Below, one piece after another: positions 46,281 through 57,708 of a stretch of DNA of 64,000 bases (the first letter of the stretch is position 1; each line of letters begins with the position of its first letter). The notes beneath the pieces were generated by a model. The model had not been told where the DNA came from and searched no databases. It saw only the letters and a list, made by a program, of their open reading frames with translations. The position numbers and the translations under genes were made by a program. Source of the stretch: Elephas maximus indicus (Eukaryota > Chordata > Mammalia > Proboscidea > Elephantidae); the NCBI RefSeq assembly GCF_024166365.1, contig NC_064827.1, forward strand, positions 16,161,001-16,225,000. Direction: 5' to 3'.

Positions 46281-46429
46281 AGATACAACCCACAAGGACA
46301 AAGAGAAAAGGAGAAAAGACAACCACCACAAAAATGAGGAAGTTGGAAAGCAGATGGAACAGTGGTAACTTACTTGGCAGACCTGAGAAATTTGAATTTA
46401 TAACTGGCAGTGGGCAAAGTCAAGAACCA

Positions 46430-46545
46430 AAGCAAGGGGTTGGTGATTAATACCACAAAACAGTATGTATATTGTTTAATGAGAAACTAATTTCCTCTGT
46501 AAACCTTCATCTAAAACACAATTGAAAAAAAAGAAAAGAAAAAAA
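46430..46545 (+). repeat. L1 3' UTR end fragment
   Basis: 'aataccacaaaacagtatgt', 'gtttaatgagaaactaattt' and 'ctctgtaaaccttcatctaa' followed by an A-rich tail match the local L1 3' UTR type at 49900-50040. Confidence 0.75.
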
Positions 46546-46899
46546 TGGCTGGAAAATCAGGAATAATAAATTAATAAACTATCAAAAAAAAAAGAACCAA
46601 AGCAAATCACATTGCATAATCACCAAAAGGCTCAGAATTGGTAGCACCAGGTCTCTAGTAGTGGGAAAGTAGGGGGGTCTAGAAATATGAAGATTGTTTG
46701 AAAATTTGGTTAAAGAGTTAGATGCCTCTATAACTCTCCCCACTCTAGTCAAACAACCATGGCAAAGTATACCACAAAATATTAAAGGTTGATTCTCTGG
46801 AGAGCGTAAAACAGAGAAACTGTGGATTGGTGGCCACCAGGTACAAATGACAGCATGGTTGTGTACTAAAATAGGGAGATAATTTAATAAAACAACAAA
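46546..46899. other. Unassigned DNA
   Basis: A-rich start, otherwise nothing recognised. The antisense ORF at 46582-46914 has no motif. Confidence 0.3.
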
Positions 46900-47290
46900 G
46901 TCACAAATGGCCAATGAAGATCTTTCAAAGTTCAGCTAGTAATCAAGGAAATATAAATTGAAACAGCCAGATGTAATCTTTTTTTCCTATTACACTAGGA
47001 AAGATTCATGACAATGCCTAGTTAATGAGGACATAGGAAAACAAGCTCTCTCACACGCTGCTGGCAGAGGATAAAGTGTGAAAATCTTTCTGGGTGCTTA
47101 ACAATACACATCAAAACCTTAAAAGTGGGACCCAGCCACTCTACTTCTAAGAATGTCTCTTATGGAAATTAGAATAGTTATACAAATATATAAATAAAAT
47201 GGTGCTAATAAGCAAAACAAAAATCTGGAAACAACCTAAATGCCCAACAGTAGATGATTAAATGATTATACATTTATACAACAAAATGTC
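46900..47290 (+). repeat. Old L1 ORF2 C-terminal remnant
   Basis: Degenerate but collinear with the L1 ORF2 end: 'ctcacacgctgctggcagag', 'acccagccactctacttcta', 'gaaacaacctaaatgcccaa'. More diverged than L1-E. Confidence 0.65.
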
Positions 47291-47529
47291 ATTGAGCTGA
47301 ATACGGTTTGTCTCTGCAGCTTCAATCTCCATCCTTCTCCACCTTCTCCAGTTTCTCCATCCTACTGCCTGCCCTCAAAGGCTCATCTTTTCATAGGATG
47401 CATCAAACAGGTTCCCTTGCCCTTTGGCTCCAGGCTGGTCCCTCCCTGCTGGGCCATAATCTGGCAGTGCAGGAAGATGAGCCCCTCAGGTTGGCAGGCT
47501 CTCAAAATACAACTGGGGAAGAGCTGCAT
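47291..47529. other. Unassigned DNA upstream of the RBM48 pseudogene
   Basis: ORFs at 47308-47622 (+) and 47383-47631 (-) overlap each other and the SINE; neither shows a known motif. Confidence 0.3.
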
Positions 47530-47539
47530 CCTCAAAGTA

Positions 47540-47709
47540 ACAAACCAAAAAAACCCAAACCCAGTGCCGTCGAGTCGATTCCGACTAGCGACCCTACAGG
47601 ACAGAGTAGAACTGCCCCATAGAGTTTCCAAGGAGCGCCTGGCGGATTCAAACAGCTGACCTCTTGGTTAGTAGCTGTAGCACTTAACCACCACGCCACC
47701 AGGGTTTCC
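47540..47709 (-). repeat. AfroSINE, short form, perfect TSD
   Basis: Minus-strand copy with 10-bp duplication cctcaaagta at 47530-47539 and 47710-47719. CpGs in 'ccgtcgagtcgattccgact' are largely kept, so it is fairly young. Confidence 0.94.
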
Positions 47710-47719
47710 CCTCAAAGTA

Positions 47720-48866
47720 GAGTCAACCTTAATGACGCGGATGGAGTCAAGCTTTCAGGACCTTCATTTGCTTATGTGGCACAACTCAAAATGAGAAGAA
47801 ACAGCTGCAAACATCCATTAATAATCGGAATGTGGGATGTACGAGGTATGACTCTAAGTTGAGCGATTTGCTTTATATGGTGCAACTGAACAGTGTAATT
47901 AATGCTCTAGGTGAATAGGCAGCAGAAGGCTTTTTACAGAAGCTTATCTTATTAAATGTTTGAATTTACAAAGTTCAAGGGCAGCCAAGAGAAAAATAGA
48001 TAAACAGTGTTTCTTTGGTGGATTGCTTCACATCTGCTATGCTCCAGAATTTGAGACAGTTGAAGAAACCAGAAAAAAGTTACAAGAGAGAAAGGGTTAC
48101 ATAGCAAGAACTACTAAAAATAAAGACCAATACACAACAAAGAAGAAACTGGTGACAGAGATTAAAGACACAGAAGATTTCAGTCGGGATTTCCACTCAG
48201 AGACATCTAGGTTTTGTGCATCTGCCCTGAACACTTCTACCAGAAACCCAGATCCTTGTGAATTGCCTTTATGTTATTTCTCCTCAAAATGTTCACCAGA
48301 GCACCAAATTCCTCTGAGGATAGTAGAAAACCAGAGGAAACAGTGGCACCTTGTAACGACAATAACACTTTGCAAAAATACAGATGAAAACTTTTAAAAA
48401 TTCAGTGCACAAAAGTTTGACAGATTAATGCCTAGGAAAACACAGCTACAGGAGAGGAAAAGCAGAAGAAAGGACGACTGGAGACTTGGAACTTCTCTTG
48501 AAACAAGCACGGGTAGTAACGAGGTTATGATTGGATCAAAATTACCAGACATACCTAAAGTAGACATGCACCATCGTGAATGAATACTCATTGAATACAA
48601 CTGCAAATTTAATTCAGGTAATTTCACCTGTGCCAAAGCCTTCAGAAGACAAACTGGAAGATGTGCATAGAAGTCATCCATTAAAGACGAATATAGGTTG
48701 CCAGCAGCAAATTAATATTTCCTAAAGGGAATATTTATTTTTTATTTTTAATCTGTCATTTTAAAGGGATTTTACTGCTGGTATTTTCAATGCACTCTTC
48801 ATTGTAATTTCATTCAAGCTGTTTGTCTAATACAGTATCATCTTTTAAAATTAAAAAAAAAAAAAG
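47720..48866 (+). pseudogene. RBM48: Processed pseudogene of RBM48
   Basis: Intron-less, collinear with RBM48, an RNA-binding protein linked to the minor spliceosome. From about 47790 the coding sequence is traceable through stops and indels. The open stretch 47960-48397 (145 codons) carries the recognisable blocks 'FFGGLLHICYAPEFETVEETRKKL', read in part as FFGGLL and APEFETVEETRK, then 'TKKKLVTEIKDTEDF' and 'CELPLCYFSSKC'. After a frameshift the C-terminal part continues to about 48690 ('gaggttatgattggatcaaa', 'gtagacatgcaccatcgtga', 'aagtcatccattaaagacga'). An A-run ends it at 48848-48860. The 5' part including most of the RRM is damaged or absent. Identity rests on my memory of the human protein. 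Confidence 0.87.
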
Positions 48867-48968
48867 ATTTACAGCCTTGGAAACCCTATGGGACAGTTCT
48901 ACTCTGTCCTATAGGGTAACTATGAGTTGGAATTGACTCTATGGCAACAGGTTTTTTGGGTTTATGTT
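48866..48968 (+). repeat. AfroSINE 3' half
   Basis: Starts in the central segment ('agatttacagccttggaaac') and ends with 'aactatgagttggaattgac' and a GT-rich tail. It follows directly on the pseudogene poly-A. Confidence 0.88.
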
Positions 48969-49049
48969 CCTTTACCAAAAGCCACAGTTCTCATGCAATT
49001 TCCGTAAGCATTCCCTTCTTCACCCGCCCAGGCCTAGGGATCATAACCC

Positions 49050-49458
49050 TCAGCTGTTGTACCACCCCTTAACCCTTTGTAAACTCTCATCAATTATTCA
49101 CGTTATATAAATCATCTATTTCCAGCTAGGATTCTGGCCATGCTGCCACTGAAAATCATGTCTCATGGGGAAATGGCTATATTGTAAAAATTTGTTTGGG
49201 TTTGCCATAATTTATTTAACCAATTTACTGCTGCAGAACATTTACATTGTTTCTAATCTTTGCTTTTACAAGCACTGCTGCAATGAATATAACCCTATAT
49301 GCATATATTTTCACACGTGGGAGAAAATCATAGGGTAAATTCCTAGAAGCTCAATTGCTGGTCAAAGGATAAGTGCATCATTTTGATAGCTATTGCCTAA
49401 CTTCTCTTCACAGAGATTTTAACAGTTTACTCTCCCCCAGCAACGTGTAAGAGTTCCT
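49050..49458 (-). repeat. Old L1 ORF2 C-terminal remnant, antisense
   Basis: 'acaagcactgctgcaatgaa', 'aaattcctagaagctcaatt', 'gctggtcaaaggataagtgc' and 'acagtttactctcccccagc' are antisense to the region around the L1 ORF2 C-terminus ('ctgctgggagt', 'cccagcaattccac'). Confidence 0.7.
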
Positions 49459-50040
49459 TGGGGAAAACTGCTAGTCCAAAGGACTAATAGACCACATGAA
49501 CCACAGCATCCACCAGCCTGAGCCAAGAAGAACTAGACAGTGTCTGTCTACTACCATCAACCACTCTGACAGGGATCACAATAGAAGGTCCTGGACAGAG
49601 CAGGAGAAAAATATAGAACAAAATTCAATTCGCAAAAAGATCAGACTCATCGGTCTGACAGAGACTAGAGGAACCCCAGAGACTAGGGCCTCCAGACACC
49701 CTTTTAACTCAGAAATGAAGCCACTCCTGAAGTTCACTTTCAGCCAAAGATTAGAGAGGCCTATAAAACAAACAATAACACACATGAGGAACATGCTTCT
49801 TAGATCAATCAAGTATATGAGACCAAATGGGCAACACCTGCCCAAAAGCAAAGACGAGAAGGCAGGAAGGCAGGAAAACTGGACAAATGGAAACGGGGAA
49901 CCCAGGTGGGAAGGGGGAGAGTAATGACACACTGTGGGGATTGCAACCAATGTCACAAAACAATTTTTGTATAAATTTTTGAATGAGAAACTAATTTGCT
50001 CTGTAAACTTCCACCTAAAGCACAATTAAAAAAAAAATTT
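49459..50040 (+). mobile_element. L1 3' UTR fragment
   Basis: 'agtccaaaggactaatagac', 'agccaagaagaactagacag', 'gatcagactcatcggtctga', 'ttgctctgtaaacttccacc' and an A-rich tail match the same 3' UTR lineage as 30071-30774 and 40464-41258. ORFs at 49496-49924 (+) and 49576-50025 (-) are UTR sequence. Confidence 0.85.
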
Positions 50041-50159
50041 AATAGGAAGGAAGAGATGATTCAATTTATAGAAAGGTATTTGACAGTCAACTGTGTTCAG
50101 AACTACCTTAGAACTGGGTTTCCAAGCACCTTGGAATCAATCAATGCTTGAATTTCTCC

Positions 50160-50945
50160 TACAGAATCTCAGCTAAGTGGTCAGCCCACCTGTGTGTGCA
50201 GTAAAGGGTCAACTCAGCAGGTCTGGACTGCTTGCACATTTCAAAGAAAGGACTGACGCTTGACCAGCTCTTGGGAAATCATCTCTAAACCCTTGGAATA
50301 TCCTGCCCAATAAGGGCCTTTGTTTACCTGGAGACTTCAGCCACACCAGATAGTTTATGCTAACAATGAGATTTGTGATGAACTCTGGGTTTTATACACC
50401 TAGGACCTGGGCCATGCTGTATCACTTTGACCTCTGAGAACTGAAGACTGAGTAAGGTAAGGTCAGTCACGCAGGTGCCCTATGCCTACATGACTGACCC
50501 CAATTAAAACTCTGGAACCAAGGCTCGGGTTAGCTTCCCCAGTTGGCAGTACTTCCATGGGTTGTCACACATGGCTGCTGGGAGAATTAAGTGCTATCTA
50601 TGGAAACCCCGATGGTGTAGTGGTTAAGTGCTATGACTGTTAACCAAGAGGCTGGCGGTTCAAATCTGCCAGGCGCTCCTGGGAAACTCTATAGGGCAGT
50701 TCTACTCCGTCCTATAGGGTCACTATGAGTCGGAATCGACTCGACGGCAGTGGTTTTGGTTTTTGGTTTTATGCAGCTCCACTGAAGAAGACAACTGGAA
50801 GTTCGTGCCTGGTGTCTCCTGGACTTTGCCCCATGATCCTTTTCCCTTTGCTGATTATAATCTGTATTCTTTCACTGTAATAAAATGTAACTATGAGTGT
50901 AACAGCTTTTCTAAATTCTGTGATTCTTTCTAGAGAATCACTGAG
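50160..50945 (+). mobile_element. LTR-like region (ERVL-type, uncertain), with a SINE inside
   Basis: 'gggcctttgtttacctggag', 'acttcagccacaccagatag', 'cacctaggacctgggccatg', then after the SINE 'gtctcctggactttgcccca', 'gtaataaaatgtaactatga' and 'gtgattctttctagagaatc' resemble 3' halves of old ERVL-class LTRs. Ends and TSD not resolved. Confidence 0.45.
50596..50772 (+). repeat. AfroSINE, short form, well preserved
   Basis: A-box-like gatggtgtagtggttaagtg, B-box-like ggcggttcaaatctgcc, then 'ggcgctcctgggaaactcta', tail 'tatgagtcggaatcgactcg' and a GGTTTT-repeat end. One of the least diverged copies. Confidence 0.94.
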
Positions 50946-51089
50946 CAGCTAACAACAACAGTGTTTTGTAATAAATTTTTCGCTACGTAAAATTAGCTAG
51001 GGTGGATTCTGTTATCTGCAACTAATGTAGGGTTTGGTTCAATTTTTTGCTATTACGATGTATTAAAAATCAATATTTTTACCCAAAAA

Positions 51090-51255
51090 AAAAAAAATGA
51101 CTTGGATAAGCTACTTAAACTCTGTGCCGCACTCCCCTCTTCTGTAAAATGGGCATAAAAACAGAACCTATTTCATAGGGTTGCCATGAGGATTAAATGA
51201 GTTATTACAGGTTAACTGTTTAGAACTGTGTTTCACTACTGTTATTGCTATCATT
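51090..51255 (+). repeat. MIR SINE remnant
   Basis: 'acttggataagctacttaaa', 'ctcttctgtaaaatgggcat', 'catagggttgccatgaggat' and 'taaatgagttattacaggtt' are classic MIR 3' sequence. Confidence 0.8.
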
Positions 51256-51309
51256 TCCTTATACCCTTGCCAAAAGGATGTCATTTTTATTTTCGTCAAT
51301 CAGACTCAA

Positions 51310-51985
51310 TAAGAGTACAGTAAGCACTTTATCACATGTTTAAAAAACAAGGAAGCTCTTCAATCACTAATATGGAAAAATTTCCAAGAAATCTTATCAG
51401 GTAAAGAAAGCAAAGAGCAAAATAATGTGTACAATATATTAACATCCATAAAGAAGAGAAAAATAACATATACGGTATACATACTTGTTCATATATGTAC
51501 AGAATAGCTCCAAAGAGTACACTAAAAACTGGTAACACTGGATTCTGGGGGAGTAGGGTTAGGGCAGGGATAGAAGACTTTTCACTGCATAGCCTTTTAG
51601 ACCTTTTGAATTTTGTGTCTTACGAATGCTTTACATATTCACTACCATGACCAAAAAATAATTTTAAAAATCCTTTTAAAAATATTTTTACATCATTGTA
51701 GAAGAATGTATGTTTAATGACATGAAAAATGTTGAAGATAAACTGCTCAGCAAGAAAATAACAGGTTATAAAACAAAAATGTACATACAATTCAAATCTA
51801 GTAAGCATATATGCATAGAAAAAAGCAAGACTGGTAGGGTATAATCAAAAGCTTTAACAATAATTATCACTGGGAGTGAAGTTACCACTCATTTTCCCTT
51901 CTGTGTTTTTTCATACTTTCCAGATTCTCTGCTTTGAAAATATATTACATCTGTAGCTAAAAGGAAATGTTAGCTTTAAAAAGAT
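51310..51985 (+). repeat. Old L1M 3' UTR ends (two adjacent pieces)
   Basis: 51310-51665 ('ggtaacactggattctgggg', 'gacttttcactgcatagcct', 'ttagaccttttgaattttgt') and 51670-51985 ('ttatcactgggagtgaagtt', 'ttttcatactttccagattc') each resemble 3' UTR ends of old L1M subfamilies. Confidence 0.6.
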
Positions 51986-51989
51986 ATAC

Positions 51990-52340
51990 ATAGCAATAAA
52001 AAAGAACAAACCACCGCAACACATAACAACACAGATAAATCTCACAGACATAATTTTAAACAAAAGAAGCCAGGCAGAAAGAATGCTTATTCTATGATTA
52101 AACGTATAGGATGTTCATGAACAGGCAAAACTTCCCTATGTTGGTAAAGGTTAGATTAGTGATTACTGGGGTGGGGGGGGTGATTATGACTGGAAAATGA
52201 CACAACATAGTCTTCTGGCATGTTAAAAATGTCTTGATCTGGTTGGGGGGTTACATGAGTGTGCACAAGTTCCTTGACCTATACACTCAAGATTTAGGCA
52301 TTTTGTGTACGTTGTATCTGAAATCTAAAAAATTCAATCT
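51990..52340 (+). repeat. Old L1M 3' UTR remnant
   Basis: 'aaaagaagccaggcagaaag', 'gttagattagtgattactgg', 'gttacatgagtgtgcacaag' and 'cattttgtgtacgttgtatc' follow the common L1M 3' UTR order. A G-run occurs at 52171-52180. Confidence 0.65.
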
Positions 52341-52449
52341 ACAGGGATATACTCTCATACATATAAACACAAAGATTATGAGAGTTACTTACGCTACATC
52401 TCAAGAGGAAAATGGTATAATGGAGAAGTTCCAAGGAGAATGCATTGGT

Positions 52450-52655
52450 AGAGGGAAGAGGATAGGCTCTGGAGACAAATCTAATTTGAATTCCAACTCT
52501 GCCACTTATTAGCTCTTTGAATTTGGGCAAGTCATTTAACCTCTCTCTGACTCAGTTTCCTCATCTGTAAAAATGGGAACAATAATAGTATCTACAGCAT
52601 GGGATTACTGTAAAAATCAAATGGATAACGTACAAAAAGTGCTTAAAAGAGAATC
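52450..52655 (+). repeat. MIR SINE, well preserved
   Basis: 'aattccaactctgccactta', 'gggcaagtcatttaacctct' and 'cagtttcctcatctgtaaaa' are near-consensus MIR. Confidence 0.88.
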
Positions 52656-53756
52656 TGCATCCTTCAGAAACCATATATCCATTAAGAATCTCATAACCAA
52701 AATATACATAAAACTTTGACAACAAGAGAAAGACAAATAACCCAATCATAAAATGGGAAAGGGCTTGAATAGACATTTCACCAAAGATGACACTCAAATG
52801 GCCACCGAGCACACAAAAACATGCTCAACAGGATTAGCTATCAGAGAGAGGCAAATTAAAATCACAATGAGGTACCATTTCACTCCCACTAGGATGGCTA
52901 AGATCAACAAAAACAACAGAAAATAACAAATGCTGGTGAAGATGTGGGAAAACTAGAACCCTTACCCACTGCTGCTGGGAATGCAAAATGGTATAGCTAT
53001 TGTGGAACGCTGTGTGGCAGTTCCTCAAAAAAACTAAAAATAGAACTAGCATCAGAAAAAAAAAAAACACTGCCATCGAGTTGACTGCGACTCATAGCGA
53101 CCCTGTAAGACAGAGTAGAACTGCCCCATAGAGTTTCCAAGGAGCACCTGGTGGATTCAAACTGCTGACCTTTTGGTTAGCAGCCACAGCACTTAACCAT
53201 TATGCCACCAGAACTACCCACCATATGACCCAGCAATTCCACTCTTAGGTATATACCCAAAAGACTTGAAAGTAGAGACTCAAACAGAAACTTGTACACC
53301 AATGGTAATTGCAGCACTATTCACAATAGCCAAATGGTAGAAACAACATAAGTGTCCATCAAAAGATGAAGGAATAAACAAAATGTGGTACATACATACA
53401 ATGGACTACTACTCAGCCAGTAGAAGAAACAAAGTCTTGATACAAGCTACAAGATGGACAGAGCTTGAAAACATTATGCAGAATGAAATAAGTCAATCAC
53501 AAAAGGACAAATATTGTATGATCTCACTTAAAAAAAAAAGACAAGAAAAGGCAAATGCACAGAGGCCAAAGATTATTAGTGATTACCAGGGACAGGAGGG
53601 AAGGGAAAAGAGGAGGTTAACTATGATGGAAAAATTGCATTAAGGGTAGGGATGCACAGCCAATTATTGTAATTGCTGTTAGTAAGTTGTATACCTGCAA
53701 AAAGCTGAACTGGTAAAAGTTGTGTGATAGATATATTTACAACAACAAAAGAGCGG
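52656..53756 (+). mobile_element. L1-G: old L1 3' end (ORF2 C-terminus and UTR)
   Basis: Collinear with the end of ORF2: 'agacaaataacccaatcata', 'tagacatttcaccaaagatg', 'aatgaggtaccatttcactc', then after the SINE 'acccagcaattccactctta', 'ggactactactcagccagta' and 'ggacaaatattgtatgatct'. It ends near 53755 with an 'acaacaacaaaa' tail. The 86-codon frame 53383-53643 is its last readable piece. Degenerate. Confidence 0.85.
53052..53215 (-). repeat. AfroSINE, short form, in L1-G
   Basis: Minus-strand copy; the L1 motif 'agaacta' appears on both sides, consistent with a short TSD. Confidence 0.92.
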
Positions 53757-54338
53757 CTGCTGAGGCTACCTACATACAATCAAAAAACTCATGGGATTTG
53801 ATTCCTTGGTTTGGAAGTTTAGGGTCATGATTTCATGGACATCCTAGGTAAACGGCCAAACAATGTGTTTAGTGCTTCTGTTCTACCTCTTAGTTCATTG
53901 CATAGAGCCTAGGGTCTTAAAAGCTAGCAAGCAGCCATCAAAGGTAGAACAATTTCTCTCTACTCACTCGGAGCAACAGAAGAAAGGAGAGTCAGGAATA
54001 GGAGAAAGATATGGAATGTGTGACTAATTGCCTCCAGCAGCAGCTGCCTCCCTTGCCATAAGACCAAAAGAACTGGATGGTGCCTGGCTACCACTACTGA
54101 ACATTTTGATCCAAGATTCTATAGGAGAATCCTGATTAAAAGGGGAGAAACGCATAACAGAATTTCAAATTCTCATGGACTCCAGACTTTCTGGTGCCAT
54201 GGAGGCTAGATGAAACTATTGCCCTGAGATAATCTTTAAAACTTACAAATATCCCCTGAAGTCTACAGAAGTATACATGTAGAAACAGTTGAATTGGTGT
54301 ACGTTTTACTATGTATATTCTCAACAAAAAAGAGTATC
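53757..54338 (+). repeat. L1 3' UTR fragment
   Basis: 'gggtcttaaaagctagcaag', 'cagccatcaaaggtagaaca', 'agaccaaaagaactggatgg' and 'gttgaattggtgtacgtttt' are 3' UTR of an older branch of the local L1 lineage. Confidence 0.75.
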
Positions 54339-54339
54339 T

Positions 54340-54960
54340 GGGTCTCAGCAAATACTCAGTGAGGAATCCTGCTTCAGGTCAAAATCCTATGTATGATCTT
54401 TCAGGCCTGAGTATAGGCAAGCACAGGCCTTTGCATGCCAGGCCAGATGGGGGAAGCTGTCCCACACTAGACTTAGTACACAGTCAATGCATTACAGCTT
54501 TCTGGAGGGATCTGCAGTCAAGGACTCAGCACCCCCGGGCCAGCCACGCTCATGTGCATATCTGCCTAGGTGCCTCCATTTGGAGATCTTCTTCTAGGGG
54601 CCAATGTTGAAGCACTTCTCAGGCACTTCCCCTAAGGCCTCTTTATTAGGGACCTTGGTTGAAACACTTTTCTCCACTGTGACTTTTCCACTCCTAGCCC
54701 TCGGACTCTCAACCCTTTGGATCTATAAAAAGGCAGGAACCTTTCATTCAGGGTTCCTCAGCATGGAGACAATTTCCCCCATTTGTGTTGCCTGTCACCT
54801 AGCCCTTGCCCAGTGATGTGTCAGAGGGGGAAACTGGACACTGGGGAGCTAGCCCCTTTCTGTTTTATCTTTCACATGCATTGACCCAGAAAGTGAATAA
54901 AGGCTTGCTTGTCACTTTCAGTTTGTTTTGTTGTTCTAATTGACCACCTGGATATCTGAC
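54340..54960 (+). mobile_element. LTR-like region with TATA box and polyadenylation signal (candidate solo LTR)
   Basis: A TATA-like tataaaaaggcagg at about 54725 and an AATAAA at 54896-54901 lie about 170 bases apart, followed by a GT-rich stretch. This is the promoter-to-polyadenylation layout of a retroviral LTR. No coding region for gag, pol or env adjoins it. Boundaries and TSD unresolved. ORFs at 54311-54610 and 54604-54816 show no motif. Confidence 0.45.
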
Positions 54961-55125
54961 TACTCAACACACAGTAAAAGTTTCTTTTCTGCTAGAAATA
55001 AACAAAGAAGTTCTCTTTGTTGATGCAACACATGAGCATGACCATGCATGGGCACCCACTCATGTGTTTGTTCATCCTCTCTCTCTCTAGCAAATGCCTC
55101 TATTCCACAGGCCAAAATTACTAAG
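54961..55125. other. Unassigned DNA
   Basis: No feature recognised. Confidence 0.25.
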
Positions 55126-55345
55126 AAACAAAGGTCCCTAGTGGCGCAAACAGTTCGCACTTGGCTGCTAACCAAAAGATTGGCAGTTCAGACCCACCCA
55201 GAGGCCCCACAGAAGAAAGAGGCCTGAATATCTGCTTCCATAAAGATTACAGCCAAGAATTTCCTACAGAGCAGTTCTACTCTCTAACACATGGGGTCTC
55301 CTAAGTCACAAATCAACAACAAAAACAAAATCAACAACAAAATTA
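55126..55345 (+). repeat. AfroSINE, long form, degenerate
   Basis: 'ggtccctagtggcgcaaaca', 'ttggcagttcagacccaccc', 'aatatctgcttccataaaga', 'ttacagccaagaatttccta' and an AAC-rich tail. Confidence 0.85.
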
Positions 55346-55462
55346 CCAGGAAACAAAGCAAAAAGAAAAGACAATAAAAGCCAGGCCAACACTATTTCTA
55401 TGAAAAAATAATGCATTAGACAAAAATATTTTAAGATAAGCATATCTGGGTTTGCAGTATCA

Positions 55463-56248
55463 GGATTGCAGCAGAACTCATTAAAAACCTGCGTTATTCA
55501 GATGACACAACCTTGCTTGCTGAAAGTGTAGAGGACTGGGAGCATTTACTGAAAAAGATTAAATTACTGCAGCCTTCAGTATAGATTACACATCAACATA
55601 AAGAAAACAAAAATTCTCACAACTGTACCAATAAGCAACATCATGATAAACGGAGAAAAGTCTGAAGTTGTCAGGGATTTCATTTTCTTGGATCCACAAT
55701 CAATACCCATGCAAGCAGCAGTCAAGAAATCAAACGATACACTGCACTGCCAAATCTGCTGCAAAAGACCTCTTTAAAGTTTTAAAAAGCAACGATGTCA
55801 CTTTGAGGACTAGGGTAGGCCTGACCCAAGCCATGATTTTTTCAGTCACCTCATATGCATGGGAAAGCTGGACAGTGAATAGTAAGACCGAAGAAGAATT
55901 GATGCCTTTGAATTACAGTGTTGGCAAAAAATATTGAATATACTATGGATTGCCAGAAGAATGAACTTGGAAGTCTTGGAAGAAGTACAGCCAGAATTTT
56001 CCTTAGAAGCAAGGATGGCAAAACTTTGTATCACATACTTTGGGCATGTGACCAGTCTCTGGAGGGACCAGTCTCTGGAGAAGAACATCATGCTTGGTAG
56101 AGAGTCAGAGAAAAAGAGGAAGACCCTCAGTGAGATAGACTGACACGGTGGCTGCAACAATGGGCTCAAGCATAACAATGATTATGAGGATGGCGCAGGA
56201 CCACGCAGCATTTTGTCATTTTGTACACAGGCACCTAACAACAACAAT
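55463..56248 (+). mobile_element. RTE/BovB-clade LINE, 5'-truncated, reaching into RT
   Basis: Begins just upstream of the RT active site. The frame near 55495 reads 'YSDDTTLLAESVEDW', where the family has Y-A-D-D. It continues through 'KTKILTTVPISN', 'SAAKDLFKVL', 'SYAWESWTV' and the C-terminal region, ending in an AAC tail at 56236-56248. Several stops and frameshifts. It lacks the last tail block shared with the SINE. Confidence 0.9.
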
Positions 56249-56994
56249 ATCTCCGTCTGCATAAAACATTCTGTGAAGGTTCTAATGAAATTTTCAGAAA
56301 CCCCAAAAGCAAGAGATTTTAATATTCAGAAATATTCAAAATGATCACTTAGAAGTGCAAACAGAAAACCTGAAAATGCATCTGAAAACTGACATACATA
56401 CTTGCAGATGTGATTGTCTTCCCCTTTCAGAGATGTTAAGACCAACAACTAACTACGAAGTAAACAATTTTAAATCTTCATTTATAATACTAATAAATGC
56501 TGAAACACATCCTGTGATTATTCTGCCTGCACCAAAGGGAAGAAAACAGTAATAACTCTTTTTCATAGATTATTAATCAGAATTGCACTTCCGGCCTACA
56601 AAACCAGAAACATATCAGTGGAGCAACACTAAAAGAGCCGGCACCCTCATGAGAATTCACAAATTCTAAGTAAATATAATACATGTTTAGTAAAGGAATT
56701 ATATAAATGAAATGATAATGAATACACCCAAAGGAATCTCCAGCAAAAGAATTTTCATTGGCAGAAGACGCAAATTTTAAGGGAAACTACAAGATTTTAT
56801 GGATAATTCAAAATTCCAAAAATACGAGACAAAGCTCTTTCCACGTTCAAAATTTAAAACGCAGGTTGTAATACAAATAATTTTTCATCACTAAACACTA
56901 ATAGTTTAATTTTCTGAAGTAAAGAGAGCTAGGGAGACATAAATAATAGAAATATACGAATCTCATGTTAATCAATAACTAATAGTAGTCAAGG
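56249..56994. other. Unassigned AT-rich DNA
   Basis: No repeat, gene or signal recognised. The 65-codon ORF at 56355-56552 has no motif. Confidence 0.3.
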
Positions 56995-57708
56995 AGGCAG
57001 AGTCAACATGACGCCATAGACAGAAGCGCCACACCATCCCTCTACAGCAAATACCCAAAAAACTAAGTAAAATAGATATAAGCATCAAATGAAAGGATAA
57101 AGCGCTCAACCAAGCATTGAATGGAATAAGAAATGGACAGAGAACAGGGAACGAGGAGAACTATAGAGTGGAAGTTCCCTACCAGCTAATTGACAATGAC
57201 TCACCATCTTGGACCTCAGCCACCAAGAGCAGCAGACAGGGAGTACAGAAAGGCAACTTCATGAAGCTTCCAACAGGAGACAGAGCACCCACTCCACACA
57301 TCACATCCTCTCCATTTCCTCCTGCCAATCTGCACTGAGCTCCGAGTGCCACACCCCCAAGCAGCACAAGCAGAGACCACCAGACCTCGCCCTGCACTGT
57401 CCCCCAGCCCAGCACTGTCAGCCCCAGTACATGCCACAGTCCATTCCTACCCCTCCCCCCCACTAGACCTGCCCTGCTGCATCATAGCTGAGCAACCAGC
57501 CCTGCCCACCTGGACAAGGTAGTGAGAAGTGTTGTGCCCACAGACAAGCAAGGAACAAAGCACACCCAGCCCACTTGCCCAGACATAACCACATAAAACA
57601 AAAAAGCAGGACAAAACAAATTTACAATCAATAAACAAAGAGAGTAATTCCTGAATGCCTCAAAGACAGCACACAATATCAAAACATATTTAAAAAACAG
57701 GACAGGAT

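Noticed and set aside
49496-49924. A 142-codon ORF and its antisense partner
   Set aside because: Both lie fully within an L1 3' UTR fragment and are chance frames.
50596-50680. tRNA-like A-box and B-box sequence as a tRNA gene
   Set aside because: It is the head of a SINE: the cloverleaf is not completed and the sequence continues into the SINE body and tail. The same holds for the other SINE copies.
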